Origin: an uncultured Sphingomonadaceae bacterium
GTDB taxonomy: Bacteria; Pseudomonadota; Alphaproteobacteria; Sphingomonadales; Sphingomonadaceae
DNA length: 64,000 nucleotides
Direction of reading: 5' to 3'
NCBI GenBank assembly: GCA_947493325.1
Contig: CANLQI010000001.1
Span: forward strand, 438,501 to 502,500
The notes below the pieces were generated by a model, which searched no databases, was not told where the DNA came from, and worked only from the letters and a program-made list of their open reading frames with translations. Shown piece after piece: positions 16,233 to 24,587 of this stretch. The number at the start of each line of letters is the position of its first letter. Within the stretch, counting starts at the first letter, position 1. The position numbers and the translations under genes are program-made.

Positions 16233-16882
16233 CCCGCCCGCGCAAAACCATCCGCAAAACCACCGGTCTTTTGGGCGGCAGTTTTAATCCCGCACACGGG
16301 GGGCACCGTGATATCAGCCTGTTCGCATGCGATGCGTTGGACCTGGACGAACTGTGGTGGCTGGTCAGCCCGGGCAATCCGCTGAAAGACAAGGCGCGCG
16401 ATATGGCGCCGCTCAAGGCGCGGCTGGCGTCTGCGCAGAAAATGTCGCGGCGTTCGCGGATCAAGGCAACCGCGATCGAGCGTGAACTTGGCACCCGCTA
16501 TACGATCAACACATTGCGCGCGCTAAAGAAACGCCATCCAGGCCGGCAGTTCATCTGGATCATGGGGGCTGATAATCTGGCGATTTTCCACAAATGGCGG
16601 GCCTGGCGCGATATTGCACGTGAGATGCCAATCGCGGTTATTGCACGGCCCGGCTATAATGAATCGGCTGTGCTTGCGCCTGCGATGGCGTGGCTGCGCC
16701 CATACATGCGCCGCGCCCGCAATGCATCACAGTGGCCTTGTTGGCCGCTGCCTGCCATCACAATATTGCGGTTTCGCGCCGATCCGCGTTCGGCCACGGC
16801 TATTCGCCGTGCCAATCCCACGTGGCATGAACAATATGCAAATACCCATGTTCGGGACGATATAACGCGTACACGGCTGTAA
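16196..16882 (+). CDS. nadD: Nicotinate-nucleotide adenylyltransferase
   Basis: Forms deamido-NAD from nicotinate mononucleotide and ATP. 228 residues from an ATG inside the proA end. The nucleotidyltransferase signature is TGLLGGSFNPAHGGHRDIS near 23-41, followed by LWWLVSPGNPLKD and FIWIMGADNLAIFHKW. The usual C-terminal ISSTxIR appears as RSATAIRR near 200. The about 20 basic residues before GLLGGSF look non-conserved, so a later start is possible, but no clear ribosome site decides it. Confidence 0.93.
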   Translation: MAGARQRAGKTLTRPRKTIRKTTGLLGGSFNPAHGGHRDISLFACDALDLDELWWLVSPGNPLKDKARDMAPLKARLASAQKMSRRSRIKATAIERELGTRYTINTLRALKKRHPGRQFIWIMGADNLAIFHKWRAWRDIAREMPIAVIARPGYNESAVLAPAMAWLRPYMRRARNASQWPCWPLPAITILRFRADPRSATAIRRANPTWHEQYANTHVRDDITRTRL

Positions 16883-16980
16883 ATTCCTGTACGCAATTGG
16901 CGCCGCAGTCATGTTGGGGGTTTAGTATGCGGCATTTTATCGCTATCATGAATTTCAGGATTAAGCTTTAAGGAACCACA

Positions 16981-17403
16981 TTGTCCGACCTTCCGTCTCA
17001 TAACGACACCGAAACTCCCGATAATATTGCTTCTGCACCGAATGATGAATTGCATGCACTGGTCATGCAATCGCTTGATGATGATCAGGCGCAGGAAGTC
17101 ATTTCTGTGCCGTTGGCCGGGAAGACAAGCATTGCCGATTACATGGTGATCGCATCTGGCCGCTCTTCGCGGCAAGTGGCGTCGATGGCGCAGAAACTTG
17201 CCGAGCGCGTCAAGAAAGCGGGCGGAACCGCGCGGGTGGAAGGGCTCCCCAATGCCGACTGGGTGCTGATCGATACGGGCGATGTGCTGGTGCATCTGTT
17301 CCGTCCGGAAGTGCGCAGTTTCTATAATCTGGAACGGATGTGGGCATTTGGCGATGATGATGCAGAGGAAACCGCAGAAACTCCTGCGCCCGCCGAAGCT
17401 TAA
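16981..17403 (+). CDS. rsfS: Ribosomal silencing factor RsfS
   Basis: 140 residues from a TTG start preceded by TAAGGAACC. RsfS binds L14 and blocks subunit joining. Core motifs: VISVPLAGKTSIADYMVIASG (about 39-59), SRQVASMAQKLAERVKKAG, and the end WVLIDTGDVLVHLFRPEVRSFYNLERMW. The acidic tail (DDDAEETAETPAPAEA) is an extension. It lies between nadD and rlmH, the classic order. Confidence 0.96.
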   Translation: MSDLPSHNDTETPDNIASAPNDELHALVMQSLDDDQAQEVISVPLAGKTSIADYMVIASGRSSRQVASMAQKLAERVKKAGGTARVEGLPNADWVLIDTGDVLVHLFRPEVRSFYNLERMWAFGDDDAEETAETPAPAEA

Positions 17404-17441
17404 GTGCAATGGCGCTTCCATAGGCCTTACGGGACAGGATC

Positions 17442-17864
17442 ATGCGCCTTCATATAATCGCACGCGGCAAGATAGGCCGATCCCCCGAAGCAGAGCTTGT
17501 GGACCGTTATATGAAGCGGATCAGCTGGCCCACGCATATTACCGAATTGCCGGACAGGGGCGGGAAGATACCCGAATTGCCCTCGCATGCACGCCGCGTG
17601 ATGCTGGATGAAAAGGGCAAACAGCTAACTTCCATGGAGTTTGCAGACATCCTCAGCAATTGGCGTGACGATGGCGTGCGCGAAACCGCGTTCATGATTG
17701 GTGCGGCGGACGGATTTGACGATACGGCGCGGCGGGATGCAGATTTGCTCATCGCCTATGGCAAGGTAACATGGCCGCATATGATGGCGCGGGCTATGCT
17801 GGCCGAACAATTATGGCGCGCGACCAGCATTATCGCGGGCCATCCCTATCACAGGGAGGGGTGA
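17442..17864 (+). CDS. rlmH: 23S rRNA (pseudouridine1915-N3)-methyltransferase RlmH
   Basis: 140-residue SPOUT methyltransferase acting on pseudouridine 1915 of helix 69 in assembled 70S ribosomes. Visible: the start MRLHIIARGKIGRSPEAELV, the SAM-binding knot FMIGAADGFDD near 86-97 and the C-terminal EQLWRATSIIAGHPYHREG. Its stop overlaps the start of the next gene by one base (TGATG). Confidence 0.97.
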   Translation: MRLHIIARGKIGRSPEAELVDRYMKRISWPTHITELPDRGGKIPELPSHARRVMLDEKGKQLTSMEFADILSNWRDDGVRETAFMIGAADGFDDTARRDADLLIAYGKVTWPHMMARAMLAEQLWRATSIIAGHPYHREG

Positions 17865-19084
17865 TGCTGCGCACCACTCTCATCTGTCTTGGCCTTTTCA
17901 TGGGAGCGGCGCTGCTGGTCACGGGCGGCAATGCACTATGGTCACAGCCTGTGTTTCCGGGAGAGCAGACAGGCGATCCGCGGGCCGCCCTGGAACTTGC
18001 GAAAAAACAGGCCCGGGATGCGCGCAGGCTTGGCGAGGAATTTGAGAAAAAATCGGAAAATTCTGCCCTGTCTGCGGATCGCACGGCACAGCAGGTGCTC
18101 GCTATGGCGGCGCGTATTCAGGAGGCGGAAGCCAATATAAGCGCGGCCACCGCCAATATCGCGATCGTAAAGGAACTCCAGCGCGATCAGAATGCACGGC
18201 TTGCCAAACGGCAGAAACCGCTGATTCAGCTTACCGCAGCGCTGCAAAACCTTGCCCGCCGCCCCACCGCGCTTAGCCTGGTACAGCCTGGATCACTGCG
18301 TGATATGGCGCGGGTCAGGGGGTTGATGGCATCAATGGTCCCGTTGCTGAAAGAACGCACGGCGGATCTGCGCGCCGAAATTGCGCGCGGCAAACAGCTG
18401 CGTATGCAGGCAGAATCTGCTGCAGTTTTGCTTCGTGACCGGCGCGCCGAACTCAACACACGCAGGGATAGACTTGCAAAGCTGGAGGCCGGACAGCGCG
18501 CCGCGTCACGTGAGTTGGCGGGTAGCGCAGCATTGCAGAGAGACCGCGCGCTTGCCCTGGGTGAAGACGCACGGGATATTTCCGACCTGATGGGACGGAT
18601 CGACAGGGCGGGCGATGTCCGCGAATCACTGGCGCAGCTGGATGGTCCGTTGCTGCGGCCGCAGCGGCCCGGTGCCGCCCGCGTCATACAGCGCGGCACA
18701 GCAACGCAGAAAAAGGCGCGTTTTTCCTATAGATTGCCGGTTATCGGCAGGGTTGTGACCGGAATAGGCGAATTGTCCGATGGCGGCGTGCATTCGCGCG
18801 GGCTGACCATTGCGCCGCAGCCAGATGCGCAAGTCGTGGCCCCTGCGGCAGGGCGTATCGGTTTTGCCGGACCCTATAAAAGCTATGGCCATATCCTGAT
18901 TATCGAACATGATAATGGCTGGACCAGCCTGCTCACCGGGCTCGCGTCGGTGACGGCAAAAGTGGGTGAACGTGTATCGCAGGGCGCGCCTATAGGCCGT
19001 TCAGCGCGGATATCGCCCATTGTAAGTGTCGAACTGCGCCGTGATGGGAAGCCCGTCGATATTGTCCAGCTTATCGTCGGATAG
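17864..19084 (+). CDS. EnvC-like murein hydrolase activator (degenerate M23 domain)
   Basis: 406 residues. An N-terminal signal/anchor (about 6-25) is followed by a long coiled coil (about 45-255, rich in Ala, Arg and Glu) and a C-terminal LytM fold (about 290-406: SYRLPVIGRVVTGIGELSDG, VVAPAAGRIGFAGPYKSYGH). The metal site is broken: HSRGLTI lacks the Asp ligand, and the HxH motif is replaced by PIVSVELRRDGKPVD. This matches EnvC/NlpD-type activators that switch on amidases rather than cut wall themselves. The start at the ATG overlapping the rlmH stop gives the signal sequence. Confidence 0.9.
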   Translation: MLRTTLICLGLFMGAALLVTGGNALWSQPVFPGEQTGDPRAALELAKKQARDARRLGEEFEKKSENSALSADRTAQQVLAMAARIQEAEANISAATANIAIVKELQRDQNARLAKRQKPLIQLTAALQNLARRPTALSLVQPGSLRDMARVRGLMASMVPLLKERTADLRAEIARGKQLRMQAESAAVLLRDRRAELNTRRDRLAKLEAGQRAASRELAGSAALQRDRALALGEDARDISDLMGRIDRAGDVRESLAQLDGPLLRPQRPGAARVIQRGTATQKKARFSYRLPVIGRVVTGIGELSDGGVHSRGLTIAPQPDAQVVAPAAGRIGFAGPYKSYGHILIIEHDNGWTSLLTGLASVTAKVGERVSQGAPIGRSARISPIVSVELRRDGKPVDIVQLIVG

Positions 19085-19274
19085 TCAGATATTGGGCGGA
19101 AACGACACGTTCTTGGGGTTCCGCTCAGCCTGTATTCAGCGACGCTGGTCGATAATTGCCGCGCAAAATGGTAAATAGTCTTGGCAAATATATGGTTTGC
19201 GGCTTTAATACGCTATATTATGCGGGAAATCCGGCACTCAAGACCGGCGCATCGCGCAAAAAGGATTGAAGGCA

Positions 19275-20624
19275 ATGATTAAAAGCAATTTCCTCCGTGC
19301 AACAGCATTGGTAACAGCGGTGGCGCTGCTGCCACTTACAACCGCAGGTCTATCTGCGGTAGATGCGAATAATCAGCGCGAAATCGGCAATTTCATAAGC
19401 GTGTATCAACAGGTGCGCGCCAGCTATGTCGAGGAAGTTGACGATGAAAAACTGATGAAGGGTGCGATTAACGGCATGCTGGCCAGCCTTGATCCGCATA
19501 GTAGTTTCCTCGACGCACGTGATTTTGAGAATCTGCGGACACAGACAGAGGGCGCCTATGGCGGTCTAGGCCTGTCGGTGACGATGGAAGATGGCGCGGT
19601 CAAGGTGATTGCCCCGATCAAGGATACACCGGCCGAACGTGCGGGCATGAAGGCGGGCGATTATATCACGCATCTGGATGGCAAGCTGATTTACGGCGGC
19701 ACATTGGATGAAGCGGTTGACGCGATGCGCGGCAAACCCAACACAGATATCCGCATCTCTGTCGTGCGTCCGGGGCGTGACAAACCTTTTGACCTGACAA
19801 TCACACGCGCGATTATCGATTTGAAACCCGTGACATGGGAAGTCAAAAATGATGTCGGAGTGATCAGCATTGCGTCATTTACCGAAGATGTCGGTGAAGA
19901 CGTACGTGCAGCCATTCGTGATATTGAAAAATCACTGGGCCGTAATCCGTCCGGCTATGTACTGGACCTGCGTTCCAATCCTGGCGGTCTTTTGGATGAA
20001 GCCGTTAAGGTAAGTGATATCTTTCTTGAAAAAGGCGAAATCGTGTCCCAGCGCGGACGTGACAGGAGCGACAGAGAGAGCTTTTATGCACGTGCTGGCG
20101 ATGATGCCGATGGTCTTCCGGTCATTGTCCTGATCGATGCGGGTTCCGCATCTGCGTCGGAAATTGTGGCGGGCGCATTGCAGGAACACCACCGCGCGCT
20201 TGTCATGGGCGAGCGCAGCTTTGGCAAAGGGTCGGTACAGACATTACTGCCATTGTCACGCACGACCGCGCTTAAACTGACCACCGCGCGCTATTATACG
20301 CCCAATGGCCGCTCTGTGCAGGAAGGCGGGATTGATCCCGATATTCAGGTGCCACAGATTTCCGACCCCGATTACAAGACACGGCCGCGTTACCGCGAGT
20401 CCGACCTGCGCGGGCATCTGATCAATGAAATCGGTATTGAGGACAATGTTCTGGAAGAGGACGGCAAGGACGATCCGCGCTTTTCGGCGACCGTAGAGGA
20501 ACTGGAAGCCAAGGGCATTGAGGATTTCCAGCTGCATTATGCGCTTGAGACGATCAGCCGGACGACCAATGCGAGCGCCAGGCTGGCCGCCAAGACCGGT
20601 CAAACAAAGACAAAGCGTAACTAA
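19275..20624 (+). CDS. ctpA: C-terminal processing protease CtpA (S41 family)
   Basis: 449 residues from the ATG at 19275, which has GAAGG just upstream; a TTG three codons earlier is less likely. Signal peptide about 1-27. N-terminal helical region, a PDZ domain (about 80-165, GGLGLSVTMEDGAVKV), then the S41 core with DLRSNPGGLLDEAV, GSASASE near 290 (Ser nucleophile) and FGKGSVQT near 315 (Lys general base). It trims periplasmic substrates, including wall hydrolases in other bacteria, and follows the EnvC-like gene as in many alphaproteobacteria. dsbB overlaps its stop. Confidence 0.95.
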   Translation: MIKSNFLRATALVTAVALLPLTTAGLSAVDANNQREIGNFISVYQQVRASYVEEVDDEKLMKGAINGMLASLDPHSSFLDARDFENLRTQTEGAYGGLGLSVTMEDGAVKVIAPIKDTPAERAGMKAGDYITHLDGKLIYGGTLDEAVDAMRGKPNTDIRISVVRPGRDKPFDLTITRAIIDLKPVTWEVKNDVGVISIASFTEDVGEDVRAAIRDIEKSLGRNPSGYVLDLRSNPGGLLDEAVKVSDIFLEKGEIVSQRGRDRSDRESFYARAGDDADGLPVIVLIDAGSASASEIVAGALQEHHRALVMGERSFGKGSVQTLLPLSRTTALKLTTARYYTPNGRSVQEGGIDPDIQVPQISDPDYKTRPRYRESDLRGHLINEIGIEDNVLEEDGKDDPRFSATVEELEAKGIEDFQLHYALETISRTTNASARLAAKTGQTKTKRN

Positions 20625-21139
20625 TGGCACAGGCCATAGGTGGCGCGCGGCTTTTGGCACGCAATCTGGCTTTCTGGCTGGCGCTTGTGATGCCGATCTT
20701 CCTGCTGGGCGGTGCGCTCTTTAGCCAATATGTCATGGGGCTGCACCCTTGCGAAATGTGCTATTGGCAGCGCTGGCCGCATTGGGCGGCGCTGTTATTT
20801 GCTGTATTGGGCTTTGCCGCGCGCAAGGAAAGCTGGTCGGACTTGCTCATCATTGTGGCGGCAATTGCGATTGCGATCAGCGGTCTGATCGGCGCATTTC
20901 ACGCAGGTGTTGAATATGGCTGGTGGGAAGGCATCACCACCTGCGCCAGCAATGTGGCCCCCGCCGCGAGCGCAGACGAAATGCTGGCCAACATCACCAA
21001 TGCGCCGCTGATCCGCTGTGACGTGCCGCAATGGACTTTATGGGGCATATCATTTGCCGGATATAATTTCCTCTTGTCGCTCGGCTCTGCGCTCACCATA
21101 TTTATGCTGATACGCTTTGCACGCAAACATCCGGAGTAA
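20624..21139 (+). CDS. dsbB: DsbB-type disulfide bond formation protein
   Basis: 171 residues with four membrane helices. The first periplasmic loop has HPCEMCYWQRW near 42-52 (the quinone-reducing CXXC), and the second loop has a Cys pair (TTCASN near 104 and IRCDVPQW near 129). It reoxidises DsbA and passes electrons to ubiquinone. ATG overlaps the ctpA stop (TAATG), and coq7 follows 3 bp later. Confidence 0.92.
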   Translation: MAQAIGGARLLARNLAFWLALVMPIFLLGGALFSQYVMGLHPCEMCYWQRWPHWAALLFAVLGFAARKESWSDLLIIVAAIAIAISGLIGAFHAGVEYGWWEGITTCASNVAPAASADEMLANITNAPLIRCDVPQWTLWGISFAGYNFLLSLGSALTIFMLIRFARKHPE

Positions 21140-21142
21140 TCC

Positions 21143-21673
21143 ATGGGTAATAATGCACCAGATAGAGCCGACCGCACATCGATGATCCGCGTGGATCAGG
21201 CCGGTGAATATGGCGCGAAACGCATTTATGCGGGGCAACTTGCCGTGATGGGCGATTCCGCACCGGGCGCAAATGTTGTGGCGCATATGGCGGAGCAGGA
21301 AGAACGGCATCTGGCATTTTTCAATAAAATGGTAGCCGAACGCGGGGTAAGGCCCACGGCGCTGCAACCATTCTGGGGCGCGGCGGGCTATGCGCTGGGC
21401 GCTGCAACTGCGCTGATGGGGCCGGAAGCCGCGATGGCCTGTACGGCGGCAGTCGAAACCGAAATTGACAAACATTATTCGCAGCAGCTCGAAGAATTGG
21501 GGGACAGCGACCCGGAGCTGAGCGAAGCGATTGCCGAGTTTCAAGCGGAAGAGCTGGAGCATAAGGCACAGGCGCTTGAGCATGGCGCGGAAAATGCGCC
21601 CGGCTATCCAGTGATGAGCGCGTTTATCCGGCTCGGCTGCCGCGCGGCCATTTCGCTTGCCAAACGTATATAG
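21143..21673 (+). CDS. coq7: Demethoxyubiquinone hydroxylase family protein Coq7
   Basis: 176 residues, a four-helix di-iron monooxygenase that adds the last ring hydroxyl in ubiquinone synthesis. Ligand motifs are intact: DQAGEYGAKRIY (Glu near 23), EQEERHLAFF (Glu-Glu-x-x-His near 53), VETEIDKHY and FQAEELEHKAQALEHG. The dsbB neighbour uses ubiquinone, consistent with one transcript. ubiG and coq4 are elsewhere in the window. Confidence 0.95.
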   Translation: MGNNAPDRADRTSMIRVDQAGEYGAKRIYAGQLAVMGDSAPGANVVAHMAEQEERHLAFFNKMVAERGVRPTALQPFWGAAGYALGAATALMGPEAAMACTAAVETEIDKHYSQQLEELGDSDPELSEAIAEFQAEELEHKAQALEHGAENAPGYPVMSAFIRLGCRAAISLAKRI

Positions 21674-21767
21674 ACTGTCTGCATGAAAGCGTTTCATCGT
21701 GCGTTCACTTCATGATATGTTCACATGGAAAAGCGCAAACAGACATGAATTTCGGAGACTGACCCTA

Positions 21768-22349
21768 ATGAAACAATTTGCTTTTGCCACCTCTGCAATC
21801 ATGGCTCTTGCCGTATTCGCTGCACCTGCAGTGGCGCAGGAACAACTGCCCTCTGGCGAAGAAAATTACCGCGTCAATACATTGATGATTTTCGAAGGTG
21901 AGGAATGTCCCGCGAGCACGGATGAGGAAATTGTCATTTGCGGCGTGATTGACCGCTATCGGATTCCCAAAAACCTGCGCAATAATCCGAATGACATTGC
22001 CAATGAATCCTGGTCGCAAAAAGTAAAGTCTTTCGAATATGTCGGGGCAACCGGCACGGAAAGCTGCTCTCCTGTAGGGGCGGGTGGTTTTACGGGTTGC
22101 ACCACACAGCTGATCAATAGGGCATATCAGGAGCGTGAAGAAGCGCCTGAAAAACGCTATGGCCAGTTGATTGAGGAAGCGCGCGCAGAGCGTCTGTCAC
22201 GTATTGATGAGGAAGCGGCCGAAGTACAGGCGCGCCGTGAAGCGATTGAAGCCGAACTGGAAGCGCGCGAGCGTGCGAATGCCGAAGCTGCGGCCGCCGC
22301 TGAAGAAGCCGTTGTGGAATCCGAAGGCGAACTGCCGCAGCCTGAATAA
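21768..22349 (+). CDS. Secreted protein of unknown function with a Glu/Ala-rich helical tail
   Basis: 193 residues from the ATG in CCTAATG, chosen because it starts a clear signal peptide ending AVAQ near residue 23. The mature part has four Cys (EGEECPAS, EIVICGVIDRYRIP, TESCSPVG, TGCTTQ), perhaps two disulfides. The C-terminal 60 residues form a charged helix (EEAAEVQARREAIEAELEA). I do not recognise a named family. It lies 94 bp after coq7 on the same strand and may be transcribed with it. Confidence 0.8.
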   Translation: MKQFAFATSAIMALAVFAAPAVAQEQLPSGEENYRVNTLMIFEGEECPASTDEEIVICGVIDRYRIPKNLRNNPNDIANESWSQKVKSFEYVGATGTESCSPVGAGGFTGCTTQLINRAYQEREEAPEKRYGQLIEEARAERLSRIDEEAAEVQARREAIEAELEARERANAEAAAAAEEAVVESEGELPQPE

Positions 22350-22746
22350 TTGTGCTGTGTCGGCGTCCAAAAGTCTGCATATGAATCCAATACTGCCGTC
22401 ACGCCTAAATCCTCGGGCGCTCACCTGAACAGTTGCTTGGGACACGCTCCGACCTCGCTCGAAATAGGCTCGCTTGGCGTTTATATCGTTTGAATATGTC
22501 ATTCGTCATTCCCGCGAAAGCGGGAATCCAACTCCTGACCTTGCATCTAATGAAAACGGCAGGAGCTAGACCCCGGATCAAGTCCGGGGTGACGTAGTTT
22601 TTAATCAGAGAGCATATGATGGCATATTCAAATATATAAACGCTAATTTGTCTTACTGTTGCAGTTTTATCTAACAACGTGGTCAGGAGGTTTAATTCCT
22701 TGAATTTCCTGCAAACTACATATTCATCATGGGTCGTGATTTCCGC
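22350..22746. other. Convergent intergenic region with palindromic repeats
   Basis: 397 bp between convergent genes. It holds a family B arm (hairpin ATTCCCGCGAAAGCGGGAAT at 22508-22527) and a second hairpin CCCCGGATCAAGTCCGGGG at 22571-22589 ending GTGACGT, together a mixed repeat element at about 22505-22595. The rest is AT-rich without a gene I can support. Confidence 0.65.
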
Positions 22747-24507
22747 CTATTTTTTCCCGTCCAACCAAGCCATGACCTGTGCCTCCAGCACATCAAGAGG
22801 CACCGCGCCTTGCCCCAGCACGACATCATGAAATTCACGGATATCAAAGTCATCGCCCAGCCGGTCTTCTGACAATTTGCGTAGTTCACGGATTTTCAGC
22901 TCGCCGATTTTATAGGCAAGTGCCTGTCCGGGCCAGCTGATATAACGGTTTACTTCGGCCTCGACATTGGCCTTGGTCAGCGCGGTATTGTCGAGCATAT
23001 AGTCGATGGCGCGCTGCTTGCTCCAGCCTTTCGAATGGATGCCCGTGTCGACCACCAGCCGCGTTGCGCGCCACATTTCATAGGACAGCCGCCCCATATC
23101 ATTGGCGGGCGTGTCATATAGCCCCATTTCAATGCCGAGCCGCTCTGAATATAGTCCCCAGCCTTCGACAAAGGCGGTGAAAAATGCGCCATGCTTGCGG
23201 AAATCGGGCATGTCGAGTTCCTGTTGCAGTGCGATCTGATGGTGATGGCCGGGTACGCCTTCATGCACACTGAGCGCCGGAATTTCCCAGAACGGACGCT
23301 GGTCCAGCTTGGATGTATTCACATAGTAAAACCCGGCAATACCGACATCGGGGGAACCGGGATTATAATAAGCGGTGGTCGTACCTTCCGCAATTTCCGC
23401 CGGAATTTCCTTAAGGCCGTACGGCAGGCGCGCGAGCTTGCCGAACAGACCTGGCATTTTGCCATCGATAATCTTTGTGACCCGCGCGACTTTTTCCATC
23501 AGCTCTTCGGGCGTCTTGGCATAATATTTGGGATTGGTGCGCAGGTCGGCGATAAAGGCCTCGCGGCTATCAAAGCCCGCTTTTTTGGCGACCTCGACCA
23601 TCTCGGCACGGATGCGCGCGACTTCGCCAAGGCCGATATTGTGAATTTCATCGGCGCTCAGCTCTGTGGTGGTCATCTGCCGGATGCGGAAATCATAATA
23701 TTTGTCGCCGCCCGGCTGCGCCGAAACACCCGGCTTTACCGCGCAATTGGGTTTATAATCGCTGATATACCATTCGTACTGCTGTTGCAGCGCTGGATTG
23801 ATGATGTTCGCAATAGTCTTTTCTGCGTCCGCAGCGAGCGCATTGAAATCCGCTTCGTTGACTGCAGCGGGCCTTGTACGGGTAAACGGTTCATAAAACC
23901 GAGATGTTTTGGGATCTTCGGTAATCAGTCCGGAAATACTGCCTTCATATCCTTCAATAGCGTCGCAAGGCAGGGTGTAGCCGCCCTTGATGGCCGTGTT
24001 GGCGACCGCAATCGATTCCGCATTGACGCGGTCATATTGCTTCAGCCGCGTGATATAGCTTTCAAAATCCGCCTTGGTGCGAAACGGCAGATTGTTGGCC
24101 ATGCCGGCAAAGCTGGAATGCCATCCGCTGCGGTTGGTGAAATTGATTGCCCGCTGGCCATATGTATCGGCCTCGACCGCTTCCATCAGCGAGCGGCGCA
24201 ATATACCGTAATTGACTTTGTCACTGGGGCTCAGCGCATCTACGGGAATGGCCTCCAGCCGTTTCAGGAAATCTGCCGCCGCCTTCGCCCGCTGCGCCGC
24301 ATCCTCAAGTGTGGCCGAACCCACTTTGTCATCATAATCGCGGATGCCCAGGCTGGTGGCAAATACCGGGCTTTGCTCCAATGAATAGGCCCAATACGCA
24401 TCGATAATTTCCTGCAGGTCTTCGGCCGGTGTGGCCAGCACGGGACTGGCGCTCGCCAAAGCGGTTGCCGCCAATATTGCCCGAAATCCCATAAACCGCT
24501 TGCGCAT
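22747..24507 (-). CDS. DUF885 family exported protein (M32-like metallopeptidase fold)
   Basis: 586 residues with a signal peptide (about 1-25, ending VLATPA). The DUF885 hallmark HEGVPGHHHQIALQ is present near residue 412, followed by AFVEGWGLYSERLGIEMG near 450, together an HExxH-like Zn site with a downstream Glu. GIAGFYYVNTS and SWPGQALAYKIGE are further family blocks. It is probably periplasmic and acts on peptides or related compounds; the substrate is not known. Length is normal for the family. Confidence 0.9.
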   Translation of the reverse strand: MRKRFMGFRAILAATALASASPVLATPAEDLQEIIDAYWAYSLEQSPVFATSLGIRDYDDKVGSATLEDAAQRAKAAADFLKRLEAIPVDALSPSDKVNYGILRRSLMEAVEADTYGQRAINFTNRSGWHSSFAGMANNLPFRTKADFESYITRLKQYDRVNAESIAVANTAIKGGYTLPCDAIEGYEGSISGLITEDPKTSRFYEPFTRTRPAAVNEADFNALAADAEKTIANIINPALQQQYEWYISDYKPNCAVKPGVSAQPGGDKYYDFRIRQMTTTELSADEIHNIGLGEVARIRAEMVEVAKKAGFDSREAFIADLRTNPKYYAKTPEELMEKVARVTKIIDGKMPGLFGKLARLPYGLKEIPAEIAEGTTTAYYNPGSPDVGIAGFYYVNTSKLDQRPFWEIPALSVHEGVPGHHHQIALQQELDMPDFRKHGAFFTAFVEGWGLYSERLGIEMGLYDTPANDMGRLSYEMWRATRLVVDTGIHSKGWSKQRAIDYMLDNTALTKANVEAEVNRYISWPGQALAYKIGELKIRELRKLSEDRLGDDFDIREFHDVVLGQGAVPLDVLEAQVMAWLDGKK

Positions 24508-24587
24508 ATCACATCCCCTTTGATGTTATTTTCCACAGGAATAACAATTGGAGCGCAGCATGACCAGTGAAACTATTGCGATGGAGT

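Noticed and set aside
23191-24384. A 397-codon open frame opposite the DUF885 gene
   Set aside because: Antisense shadow of a gene with clear family motifs; no ribosome site or homology visible.
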